Positions 37,391 to 45,128 of a DNA stretch of 64,000 bases are shown piece by piece. This DNA is from an uncultured Fidelibacterota bacterium (GTDB lineage: Bacteria; Fidelibacterota; Marinisomatia; Marinisomatales; TCS55): positions 1 through 64,000 of the forward strand of contig CACMQQ010000002.1 of NCBI GenBank assembly GCA_902615915.1, given 5' to 3'. Each line of letters begins with the position of its first letter. The first letter of the stretch is position 1. A model generated the notes under the pieces. That model was not told where the DNA came from. It searched no databases and saw nothing but the letters and a program-made list of their open reading frames with translations. The position numbers were made by a program, and so were the translations under genes.

Positions 37391-37834
37391 CTATCTATAT
37401 ACTAAGGTTGAAATTGACTTTGCTACCTTGGTAGTTTTTTGATTATAAAACTCTGATGAAATTTCAACAAACTGTAATTTACCTGATTTCTTATCATATA
37501 TATCAGAAATTCTACTTTTCATTGAGATGAGGTCTCCAGCAAAGATTAAATTATAAAAGATATAATTTTGACCAGCAGATAATACCCTATCAATTTCAAT
37601 GCCTAGTTCATCTAAAAAATCATACGGATTGTCTTTTTCGTAGCCAACAGTCGTTAAAAATGTTGGTGGCGCAACAATTGAAGGATAACCTTTTTGTTTG
37701 GCAAATTCTTCATTAAAATAAATTGGATCTGTCTGAGATGTTGCTTTTGAAAAAAAACGTAAACGTTGTTTTTCGATAGCAAATCTTATATCAGGATACT
37801 GCTTTCCAATTAATTTTTTATCAATCCACTTCAT
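37391..37834 (-). CDS. MaoC N-terminal-type hotdog partner
   Basis: The 147-residue protein resembles the FAS1-type dehydratase/MaoC N-terminal half (FSKATSQTDPIYFNEEFAKQKGY, IVAPPTFLTTVGY, LSAGQNYIFY). Such halves usually lack a complete active site and pair with a catalytic MaoC protein, here the next gene. The ATG overlaps the stop of the FadB-like gene. Confidence 0.85.
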   Translation of the reverse strand: MKWIDKKLIGKQYPDIRFAIEKQRLRFFSKATSQTDPIYFNEEFAKQKGYPSIVAPPTFLTTVGYEKDNPYDFLDELGIEIDRVLSAGQNYIFYNLIFAGDLISMKSRISDIYDKKSGKLQFVEISSEFYNQKTTKVAKSISTLVYR

Positions 37835-39957
37835 TAACTAAATGTTTCATCACTTTCGATCATTCTATCAATGATTTTTGGAGGTATGTACCTCTCACCA
37901 TATTTCGAGGCAAGCTCCAATGCTCTTTTTTTGAATTTTACCAACCCATAATCATTGATAAATTGAAGCGTTCCTCCTCTAAATGCTGGAAACCCCCAAC
38001 CATAGATGCTTCCAATGTTTGCTTCATCAAATGACTGAATAACGCCCTCCTCATAACAACGGACCGTTTCTAAAGCTTGAACAAATAACAACCTATCAAT
38101 TAATAATTGTTGATCAGGTTTGTTAAATTGAATTACAAAATGGTTATGCAATTCTGGCCATAGATATTTTCTTTCATTTTTTGGATATTCATAAAAACCT
38201 GAACTTGAAGATCGCCCACCTCTTTTAACCTTGTTAACCATAAAATTTAACACCTCGTCCCAAGGTTCTACGTGATTTTCAGATTTTTGACTATAAAGAT
38301 TTGAACCTATCTCTTTTCTAATTTTTAATGCTAGTTCAATATTTATTTCATCTAATACAGCTAAAGGGCCTATTGGAAATCCTGCATTTTTACTTGTTGA
38401 TTCTATTAAATGTGCTGGATATCCCTCGTAAAGAAGAGCCAACCCCTCGCATGTATACTTTTCAAATACTCTAGTTGTGTAAAATCCTGGCGAATCATTT
38501 ACGATGATAGGTGTCTTGTTGATTTTTCTGATAAAATCAAATACGCAAGAAAGTGTTTTTGCGCTTGACTTTTTTGTCTTAATTATTTCAACCAGCTCCA
38601 TTCTATCTACTGGTGAGAAAAAGTGTATGCCAATGAAATTTTCTGGACTAGAAGAAAACTTGTTCAATTCGTTTATTGATATGGTAGAAGTATTAGAAGC
38701 AAAAATAGCACTTTTTTTCATATGCTTTTCAGATTCTTTTATAACCTTTGCTTTAATATCTCTTTCTTCAAAAACTGCCTCAATGATAAGATCACAATCT
38801 TTGATTTGGGAATAATCTTGAGAAGGATTAACTTTAGAAAAAATATCATCAGCTAACTCTTTTTCGATCAAGCCTTTTTGTACGTTAAATGATAAGATAT
38901 TTTTTATTCTTTTTAATCCTTTATCAAGATTATCTTTAGACGTATCCATCAAAATTACTTCAATATCTGCCATTGCAGATACATAAGCTATTCCATGACC
39001 CATAAGCCCAGAGCCTAATACGCAAATTTTAGTGAATTCATTTTTAAATTTATTTTTTGGTCTAAAATATCCCGAATTGATTTTACCTTTTTGTATAAGA
39101 TGTGCAGTAACCAAATTCTTTGAAACATCTCCTGTGACAAGCTCAACATAATATCTTGACTCTATTTTACTTGCGCTTTCAAAGCTCAAGGAAGCGCCCT
39201 CTGTAACTGTGCTTATAATAGCTTCATAAACAGGGTAGTTTCTTAAATTCTTTTTAAATATTTTTGCTGAATAATCCGCAATAATGATGGGATTATCATT
39301 TTGATAGGAAGCACCTCCTGGAATTTTATAATCTTTAACATCCCACGGTTGATTGTATTTTTGATTTTTATTTATAAAACTCTCAGCTAAGGATGTCAAT
39401 TCCTCCAGACTATTCGCTGAGTTTTGTAGAACGCCTTTTTCTAAAAGACTTTTTACATTCGATGATTTTTCAAATAATAAAAAATCTAGAGTTTGTTCTA
39501 TCCCAATCTCTCTAGTCAATCTAACCATTCCACCTTTGCCAGGCATTAACCCCAAATTAATATGTGTAAAGCCAAATTTTTGGTTATTCTCATTGAGGGC
39601 AATTCTGTAATTACAGCATAGCGCCAATTCAAAGATCAGGTTAAATATTGATCCATCTAAGATTGCCACTTTTGGGAAATCTAAAGTTTCAAATCTTCTT
39701 AATATAGATTTTTCTATTTCTACTTTTTTAAAACAATTTGTTGGATCTTTTTCTTCAAGATTTTTTTTTACTTCATAGCTATTGATAGATTTATTGTTCT
39801 GAAGATTTAAAACGATTCCATTGATATCCCCTTCTTTTTCAATTTTATCAATGCAATTGGAAAAACTTTCAAAAAAATCATTGTTCTCATCAAAGATGGC
39901 TTGTGAGGCTAGCTTTAAAAAAATAATGTTATTTTTATTTTTTGAATATTGAATCAA
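37834..39957 (-). CDS. FadB-like enoyl-CoA hydratase / 3-hydroxyacyl-CoA dehydrogenase
   Basis: The 707-residue bifunctional beta-oxidation enzyme has an N-terminal crotonase domain (about 1-200, LGLMPGKGGMVRLTREIG), an NAD-binding domain with VLGSGLMGHGIAYVSAMA (about residue 312), the IFASNTSTISI and FIGIHFFSPVDRMELVEII motifs, and two C-terminal helical domains. It starts with TTG at 39957; no in-frame ATG exists before the crotonase core. The crotonase half is more divergent than the dehydrogenase half. Confidence 0.92.
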   Translation of the reverse strand: MIQYSKNKNNIIFLKLASQAIFDENNDFFESFSNCIDKIEKEGDINGIVLNLQNNKSINSYEVKKNLEEKDPTNCFKKVEIEKSILRRFETLDFPKVAILDGSIFNLIFELALCCNYRIALNENNQKFGFTHINLGLMPGKGGMVRLTREIGIEQTLDFLLFEKSSNVKSLLEKGVLQNSANSLEELTSLAESFINKNQKYNQPWDVKDYKIPGGASYQNDNPIIIADYSAKIFKKNLRNYPVYEAIISTVTEGASLSFESASKIESRYYVELVTGDVSKNLVTAHLIQKGKINSGYFRPKNKFKNEFTKICVLGSGLMGHGIAYVSAMADIEVILMDTSKDNLDKGLKRIKNILSFNVQKGLIEKELADDIFSKVNPSQDYSQIKDCDLIIEAVFEERDIKAKVIKESEKHMKKSAIFASNTSTISINELNKFSSSPENFIGIHFFSPVDRMELVEIIKTKKSSAKTLSCVFDFIRKINKTPIIVNDSPGFYTTRVFEKYTCEGLALLYEGYPAHLIESTSKNAGFPIGPLAVLDEINIELALKIRKEIGSNLYSQKSENHVEPWDEVLNFMVNKVKRGGRSSSSGFYEYPKNERKYLWPELHNHFVIQFNKPDQQLLIDRLLFVQALETVRCYEEGVIQSFDEANIGSIYGWGFPAFRGGTLQFINDYGLVKFKKRALELASKYGERYIPPKIIDRMIESDETFS

Positions 39958-39963
39958 CGCTTT

Positions 39964-41166
39964 TCAAACTCTTTCAATAATTGTAGCAATTCCCATCCCC
40001 CCTGCAACGCATAGTGTAACTAACCCCAAGCTCAAGTCTCTCTCTTCAAGCTCATCCATCAATGTTCCTAATAAAATTGATCCTGTTGCTCCCAAAGGGT
40101 GGCCTAATGAAATAGAACCACCATTCACGTTTATTTTGTCAAAATTATCAATATTCATTTCTTTCATGAATTTTAATACAACCGCCGCAAAAGCCTCGTT
40201 TACCTCTATTAAGTCTATATCATCAATTGTTAAGTTGGCCATTGAGAGTGCTTTTTTTGTTGCAGGGGCAGGGCCTTCAAGCATTATTGTTGGATCTGTT
40301 GAACAAGTTGCAACAGATAAAATTCTAGCTCTAGGTTTTAAGCCTAGCGAGTTTACATTTATTTTTGAACCGACTAATGTAATTGAAGCGCCGTCGACAA
40401 TCCCAGATGAATTTCCAGCTGTATGCAAATGGCTTATTTCTTCAATGTGGATGTATTTTTGTAAGGCAATTTCATCATAACCGTTTTTACCTATTTTTTC
40501 AAATGCAGGTTTTAATTTACTTAATTGCATTAAGGAAGTATTTGGCCGGACATGTTCATCTTCTGCTATTAACAAAAGATCGTTTTGGTCATATATTGGA
40601 ACCAAGGACCTGAAACGTTTATTTTTTATTGCTTCGGAGGCCCTTTTCTGCGACATCAATGCATACGCATCTAAATCCTGTCTTGTAAATCCTTCTATTG
40701 TGGCTATCAAATCTGCACCAATACCTTGTGGTACATAATTGATTCTTGAGGCAACCTTTGTCTCAAATGCCATGGGTCCCCCATCTGCACCAATAGGAAC
40801 CCTGCTCATACATTCAATTCCCCCAGAAACAATTAAATCTTCCCAACCTGATCTAATTTTCATCGCAGCAAGATTAACCGCCTCAAGGCCAGAACCACAA
40901 CATCTATTAATTTGCATACTGGGAATATCTACATCCCACCCGGAATATTGCGCTGCAATTTTACCAATATTTGCACCTTGATCATTCACCGGCATTACAC
41001 AACCTATTATAACATCATTAATCAAAGACGTATCGAGCTGATATTTTTTTTCTAGCGCAAGCATCAATTTTGATAATAGATCAACCGGGGTTATTTGTGA
41101 TAAGGAACCATTTTTATTTTTACCTCGTGGAGATCGAATCGAATCAAAGATAAAGGCTTCATTCAT
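39964..41166 (-). CDS. Acetyl-CoA acyltransferase (thiolase)
   Basis: The 400-residue thiolase carries the nucleophile Cys in INRCCGSGLEA (about residue 88), GGSISLGHPLGATGS with the active-site His, and the C-terminal CVAGGMG cysteine. It cleaves 3-ketoacyl-CoA and lies between the MerR gene (8 bp) and the FadB-like gene (6 bp). Together these two give a complete last half of beta-oxidation. Confidence 0.96.
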   Translation of the reverse strand: MNEAFIFDSIRSPRGKNKNGSLSQITPVDLLSKLMLALEKKYQLDTSLINDVIIGCVMPVNDQGANIGKIAAQYSGWDVDIPSMQINRCCGSGLEAVNLAAMKIRSGWEDLIVSGGIECMSRVPIGADGGPMAFETKVASRINYVPQGIGADLIATIEGFTRQDLDAYALMSQKRASEAIKNKRFRSLVPIYDQNDLLLIAEDEHVRPNTSLMQLSKLKPAFEKIGKNGYDEIALQKYIHIEEISHLHTAGNSSGIVDGASITLVGSKINVNSLGLKPRARILSVATCSTDPTIMLEGPAPATKKALSMANLTIDDIDLIEVNEAFAAVVLKFMKEMNIDNFDKINVNGGSISLGHPLGATGSILLGTLMDELEERDLSLGLVTLCVAGGMGIATIIERV

Positions 41167-41174
41167 AACAAAAT

Positions 41175-41558
41175 CTAGTGAGGAATTTCTTCAAGTTGGG
41201 ATTGAAGCTCTTTTAAATCATCAAGAAGTAAATTTATTTCCTCTTTTTGATCTTCTAAATGATCTATTCTTTCTTTCACAATTTTTATATGAAACTCAGC
41301 TTGTTTCTGATGTTTTGGGTCGACATCATACAACTCTAAATAAACCTTAATTTCACCTAACGTAAAACCTAGTTTCTTCGCTCTAACAATAATGATAAGT
41401 CTTGCTCTGTCCTTATAGTTAAAAACACGAGTATTGCCAATTCTCCGAGGATTGATTAAGCCTTTTGATTCATAAAATCGGATGGCCCTCTCTGTAATAT
41501 TTAATTTTTTTGCAAGTTCTGGTACAGTATAAAGTGATTTATTATCTTTTTTCGGCAT
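41175..41558 (-). CDS. MerR-family regulator of acyl-CoA catabolism (LiuR-like)
   Basis: The 127-residue protein has an N-terminal winged helix (YTVPELAKKLNITERAIRFYESKGLINPRR) and a coiled-coil dimerisation helix (about 80-125). There is no cysteine-rich metal site, so the effector is probably organic, such as an acyl-CoA, as in LiuR-type members. It is the first gene of the ten-gene catabolic operon. A box 11 bp upstream of its start recurs in front of etfB, which suggests autoregulation plus control of the electron-transfer operon. Confidence 0.88.
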   Translation of the reverse strand: MPKKDNKSLYTVPELAKKLNITERAIRFYESKGLINPRRIGNTRVFNYKDRARLIIIVRAKKLGFTLGEIKVYLELYDVDPKHQKQAEFHIKIVKERIDHLEDQKEEINLLLDDLKELQSQLEEIPH

Positions 41559-41568
41559 TCTTTGTATT

Positions 41569-41603
41569 ACTTATGAGTAATGTATATTACGTTAAGGTAA
41601 GAT
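41569..41603 (-). promoter_or_regulatory. MerR-type operator/promoter of the catabolic operon
   Basis: This 35-bp box is 31/35 identical to 26087-26121, with core TTACGTTAAGGTAA, a slightly imperfect form of the palindrome found upstream of etfB. It ends 11 bp before the MerR start codon, so the transcript leader would be very short. Confidence 0.7.
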
Positions 41604-41716
41604 TAAATAAAATTACAAAATTTCTTCGTGTTTTTACAGAAAAAGATCATAAAAATTTCAATATAAACATTCAATTAGATTAAATGTGTAAAAATTTATT
41701 TATTTAAATTATAGGT

Positions 41717-41815
41717 ATGAGTGATTTGGGAAAAATATTGATTTCAAATATGCTTTTTATGATAGGTATTTTTATGATTTTATGGGCTGTGAAAAGATAT
41801 ATAGAAAGAAAATAA
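41717..41815 (+). CDS. Candidate 32-residue single-pass membrane peptide
   Basis: The short frame begins MSDLGKILISNMLF, with one hydrophobic helix (about residues 7-24) and a basic tail KRYIERK. AGGT lies just before the ATG, a poor ribosome site. It sits alone in a 400-bp intergenic region, directly followed by a GC-rich hairpin. Topology is plausible, but coding is unproven. Confidence 0.35.
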   Translation: MSDLGKILISNMLFMIGIFMILWAVKRYIERK

Positions 41816-41819
41816 GGGA

Positions 41820-41882
41820 AGCAGGACCACAGAAAAACTGGGAGCGGGGGAACAACCAGCTTTCATTAGTTGTGGTCCCACT
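41820..41882 (+). ncRNA. Unassigned structured RNA candidate
   Basis: GGACCACA (41824-41831) pairs with TGTGGTCC (41871-41878). Nested GAAA/TTTC and CTGG/CCAG stems close a loop holding GGGAGCGGGGG, very GC-rich for this genome. An alternative helix ACAAC (41852-41856)/GTTGT (41869-41873) competes with the outer stem. It lies between a small peptide frame and a PAP2 phosphatase gene. It matches no riboswitch class I can recall. Strand is assumed. Confidence 0.4.
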
Positions 41883-41957
41883 TAAATCTAATTAAAATTA
41901 TCCAATGATTAATGTTACTCCAAGAACTTTTTAATTAAAATTTTTTTAACATTTTAA

Positions 41958-42515
41958 ATGATAGAATTTCTAATAGATCTCGATATCAAGTTATTTAATT
42001 TTTTTAACAGTAAAATTTCAAACCCAATTTTCGATTTAATATTTCCTGTTATTACAAATCAAGATTTTTGGACAATACCTATGCTTGGTTTGATTATATA
42101 CTTTTTAATAGCTAGAGGTAAGATTGGAAAAATATCAGTTTTACTTTTATTAATCGCTGTTGGCCTTTCAGATTTCGTATCAGCTTCTATTTTAAAACCC
42201 TATTTCGAAAGACTTAGACCAAGTCATTCAGAACTAGAAGGATTAATTCTTCTAGTTAATAAAGGAGGTAAATATGGATTTGTATCATCGCATGCTGCCA
42301 ATATTTTTGCTGCCAGCACAATACTTAGTTTTTTCTATATTCATAAAAAAAAGCTATGTCTTACAATTGCTTTTTTAGTTTCTTACAGTCGAGTATATGT
42401 GGGAGTACATTTTCCTGGAGACGTTATTTTTGGAGGAACGCTAGGCTATTTAATTGCAATTATAACAATAACGTTTTATTCAAAATTTGTCTTAAAAAAA
42501 ATAAAAAAAAATTAA
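41958..42515 (+). CDS. PAP2-family membrane phosphatase
   Basis: The 185-residue protein has about five membrane helices and the three phosphatase motifs: KPYFERLRP, SSHAANI and SRVYVGVHFPGD with the catalytic His residues. Likely substrates are lipid phosphates such as undecaprenyl diphosphate or phosphatidate. It converges with and overlaps the DUF3467 gene by four bases. Confidence 0.93.
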   Translation: MIEFLIDLDIKLFNFFNSKISNPIFDLIFPVITNQDFWTIPMLGLIIYFLIARGKIGKISVLLLLIAVGLSDFVSASILKPYFERLRPSHSELEGLILLVNKGGKYGFVSSHAANIFAASTILSFFYIHKKKLCLTIAFLVSYSRVYVGVHFPGDVIFGGTLGYLIAIITITFYSKFVLKKIKKN

Positions 42516-42832
42516 TTGGGTAAGTTATCCTCAACATCTTTAACAGGGTAATTTTCGAATCTTTGATTTGTGGTTGATCTAATTTTTCCATTTTTAGATT
42601 CAAATTTATTAATATTGTGGCTTAAAGCATTCATGAATGCTTTAGCATGTTCAGGAGCCATAATTATTCTTGAATGAACTTTTGCTTTTTTTACTCCAGG
42701 TAAAATTTTAGTAAAATCCATCACAAATTCTGCTGAAGAATGAGTGACAATCACAAGGTTAGAATATTCCCCATTGTTAGAATCATTATCAAGCTCTATA
42801 CTAATTTGATGTAAATTTTTATTTTCATCCAT
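42512..42832 (-). CDS. DUF3467 family protein
   Basis: The 106-residue protein contains the conserved core YSNLVIVTHSSAEFVMDFTKILPG and RIIMAPEHAKAFMNAL typical of DUF3467. The function is unknown. It follows a zinc-ribbon protein by 9 bp, so the two are probably cotranscribed. Confidence 0.85.
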   Translation of the reverse strand: MDENKNLHQISIELDNDSNNGEYSNLVIVTHSSAEFVMDFTKILPGVKKAKVHSRIIMAPEHAKAFMNALSHNINKFESKNGKIRSTTNQRFENYPVKDVEDNLPN

Positions 42833-42841
42833 ATTTATAGA

Positions 42842-43243
42842 TTATTTTTCACTATCTTTAGAATCTCTTTGATTGAAGTCTTCCCATTCTTCTTCAATTC
42901 CTTCAAAATCTTCATAGCCTTTGATTTCTTCATCTTCAGCTTTTTGTTTATACATTTCCATTTCACTTTCGTAAAGACTGAATATATCTTTTTTCTTCTC
43001 AAATTCAGCTGGGTCTACATCTTCTTCATCATCAGGCTCTAATCTTTCAACATCTTCACTATATACTTTTTGATCAAAAAAATCAAGATCTTCAATTAGG
43101 CCATTAGCCATAAGATATTCTAAAAAATCAAGATATTTTCGATCTTTTAGATTTACTTTACAGTATCTACAAGTAAGTGATTCTTTAATATCTATATCTT
43201 CAAGAGAAGCGCCGCAATTTGGGCATATTATACCTTCAAGCAT
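42842..43243 (-). CDS. Acidic zinc-ribbon protein
   Basis: The 133-residue protein has an N-terminal zinc ribbon made by C7/C10 and C25/C28 (CPNC, CRYC). The rest is strongly acidic, with many Glu/Asp and a predicted helical middle. The role is unknown; binding to nucleic acid or basic protein is speculation. Confidence 0.8.
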   Translation of the reverse strand: MLEGIICPNCGASLEDIDIKESLTCRYCKVNLKDRKYLDFLEYLMANGLIEDLDFFDQKVYSEDVERLEPDDEEDVDPAEFEKKKDIFSLYESEMEMYKQKAEDEEIKGYEDFEGIEEEWEDFNQRDSKDSEK

Positions 43244-43299
43244 AAATTTTTACTTTCATAAATAGGAACGAATATAGCTGACGATTACTATTACGTCAA

Positions 43300-44511
43300 T
43301 TACTTTTCAACCTTAAGAAATAAATTCCTATAAAATTGTTCTTCAACAATGTCAAAATCAACACCTCTTCTCTTTTTCATTCGATGACAGTTAAGAATGA
43401 ACTCATCAATGCCGACTCTAGACATTCCACTATCAGTATACCAAGTCAATATTGGAATATTTTTGGAAGGAAAGTCTTTTGAAAAAATCACTGATCCCGG
43501 ACCATAAACAGAGCCGGTATTTATTTTAGTTCCTATAGAGGTCTTAACGTAATCTCCTATAAAACAACCCAAGTGAATTCTATTTGTTTCAAATAGTTCA
43601 TCATTCATCTGAACTCGAACCTTTCCATAATTATTTTTTAAGTTGCTATTGGTTGTACCGGCACCGAAATTGACCCACTCACCAATATATGAATTGCCTA
43701 AAAAACCATAATGAACTTTATTTGTGTATCCTTCAATGACTACACTATTTAATTCACCTCCAATCTTACACATGGGACCAATCACTGAGTTTGTAACATA
43801 TGAAAGAGGGCTAATTGTTGACCCTTTCCCAACATAAAGCGGTCCCTCAAGATGTGTATTCGATTTGATTGTAACATTATCATCAATGATAATTGGTCCA
43901 GAAGTTGCATCCAACACAACGTTTGGCTGTATTTCAACATTACCGATAAGAATATTTTGCGAATTGATTAATTTTTTAGAGTTTCTTTCAAAAAATTTGG
44001 AATTGCTAGACAGATTTCTTTGATCAGCAAAATACTTTTTTTCGTCATTTATATTTTTTCCAATATAATCAATTATGTCCCATAAATATCTGCAAAGTAT
44101 TATATCTATTCTTTTAGATTCTATCGATTTTAATTTTTTATGATTAAAGTTATTATAAAAAAAATGTTTACCGTTTTGTTCTTTTAAATATGCTCCAACA
44201 CAGTTTTTATTTTCAAAAAAAACCATTTCATTGTTATGATTGGGTATAGTTTTATTATTCCAAACTGCATTTCCAACCAACCATAGACCGTCTTCAATAT
44301 TTTTTGGATTCACTTCAAGATCGGGATGACGATGAGATACTATGTCCCGAAGCTCTTCTCTTACAAATAAATTAATTTTACAATCTGAGAATGTTCTTTT
44401 TATTCTATCTAGAAAAGTATCACTGCTTATTCTAAATTCAAAAGACGCCTTAGTTGAGGACAAGGGATAAAATTTAGAAAGTGCTGTGTTTTCATAAACG
44501 TAAATGTTCAT
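43300..44511 (-). CDS. GlmU-like sugar nucleotidyltransferase with left-handed beta-helix
   Basis: 403 residues. The N-terminal half is a reduced nucleotidyltransferase-like domain starting NIYVYENTALSKFYPLSSTKASFEFR. The C-terminal half has hexapeptide repeats (about 200-365: VTIKSNTHLEGPLYVGKGSTIS, IGEWVNFGAGTTNSNLKNNYG) as in GlmU. It resembles the Bacteroidetes putative sugar nucleotidyltransferase family, whose substrate is not known. A cell-envelope sugar role is inferred. The neighbouring gene at 44513 begins the pair. Confidence 0.85.
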   Translation of the reverse strand: MNIYVYENTALSKFYPLSSTKASFEFRISSDTFLDRIKRTFSDCKINLFVREELRDIVSHRHPDLEVNPKNIEDGLWLVGNAVWNNKTIPNHNNEMVFFENKNCVGAYLKEQNGKHFFYNNFNHKKLKSIESKRIDIILCRYLWDIIDYIGKNINDEKKYFADQRNLSSNSKFFERNSKKLINSQNILIGNVEIQPNVVLDATSGPIIIDDNVTIKSNTHLEGPLYVGKGSTISPLSYVTNSVIGPMCKIGGELNSVVIEGYTNKVHYGFLGNSYIGEWVNFGAGTTNSNLKNNYGKVRVQMNDELFETNRIHLGCFIGDYVKTSIGTKINTGSVYGPGSVIFSKDFPSKNIPILTWYTDSGMSRVGIDEFILNCHRMKKRRGVDFDIVEEQFYRNLFLKVEK

Positions 44512-44512
44512 T

Positions 44513-45061
44513 TTATATTCCTATAATTTGGAAAATTTCTTTAAATCCACTCTCTGCTAATTCCTCGCCTTGCCGACGAATCATAATATTGTAATAATCT
44601 TTCCCTTCTTTACTATAAAAACCGATCCTTAGTGGAGCAGAAACAATCTGACTTAAAGCTGCAGAAAAAAGTGAGAACTCTTGATTTAAATCTAACACTA
44701 CATCTACCGTTATTTTTTCACAAGCATAGGTTAATTGTTTGTCCGGAGTACCCCATCTATTTAAATCTTCTCTAGTAAAAAAAATATAATGATGAAAATC
44801 GCTTGAATCAACTAAACTACCTACGCTTTCCAATCCCAACAATCTTACCTGATTAGAACCTGCTGGTCCCATAGCGTTTCTCATTGATCTCAAGAACCTT
44901 TTTGCAAGATCTGATTCTGTTGAATGCTCAGGTAAAATAATCAAGAATTGTTTTGGTGTTTTTCCTTTTTTAGAAATAAAAAGTGACTGAGAATTTCTTT
45001 TGTTTCGATTAATCAGTCTGTTCCACCACAAGGCAAGTTTTTTAGAGTTTGAACTATTCAC
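44513..45061 (-). CDS. Hypothetical protein, possibly degenerate GT9-like (DUF6913-like)
   Basis: 182 residues. The pattern KQFLIILPEHSTESDLAKRFLRSM and VDVVLDLNQEFSLFSAALSQIVSAPLRIGF recalls the N-terminal half of heptosyltransferase-type glycosyltransferases, but it is far too short for one. It probably belongs to a conserved small family of the Bacteroidetes group. It lies one base ahead of the GlmU-like gene, so the two may share an envelope function. Confidence 0.7.
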   Translation of the reverse strand: MNSSNSKKLALWWNRLINRNKRNSQSLFISKKGKTPKQFLIILPEHSTESDLAKRFLRSMRNAMGPAGSNQVRLLGLESVGSLVDSSDFHHYIFFTREDLNRWGTPDKQLTYACEKITVDVVLDLNQEFSLFSAALSQIVSAPLRIGFYSKEGKDYYNIMIRRQGEELAESGFKEIFQIIGI

Positions 45062-45128
45062 ATTAATATTGAAATTTGGATGTTCTTGTTCTTAATCATG
45101 CTTAAAATTGTATTAACTTTAGTTATCG

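Noticed and set aside
41820-41882. Hairpin as SRP RNA, 6S RNA or a known riboswitch.
   Set aside because: It lacks the conserved SRP tetraloop helix, is too short for 6S RNA, and has no motif of riboswitch classes I know.
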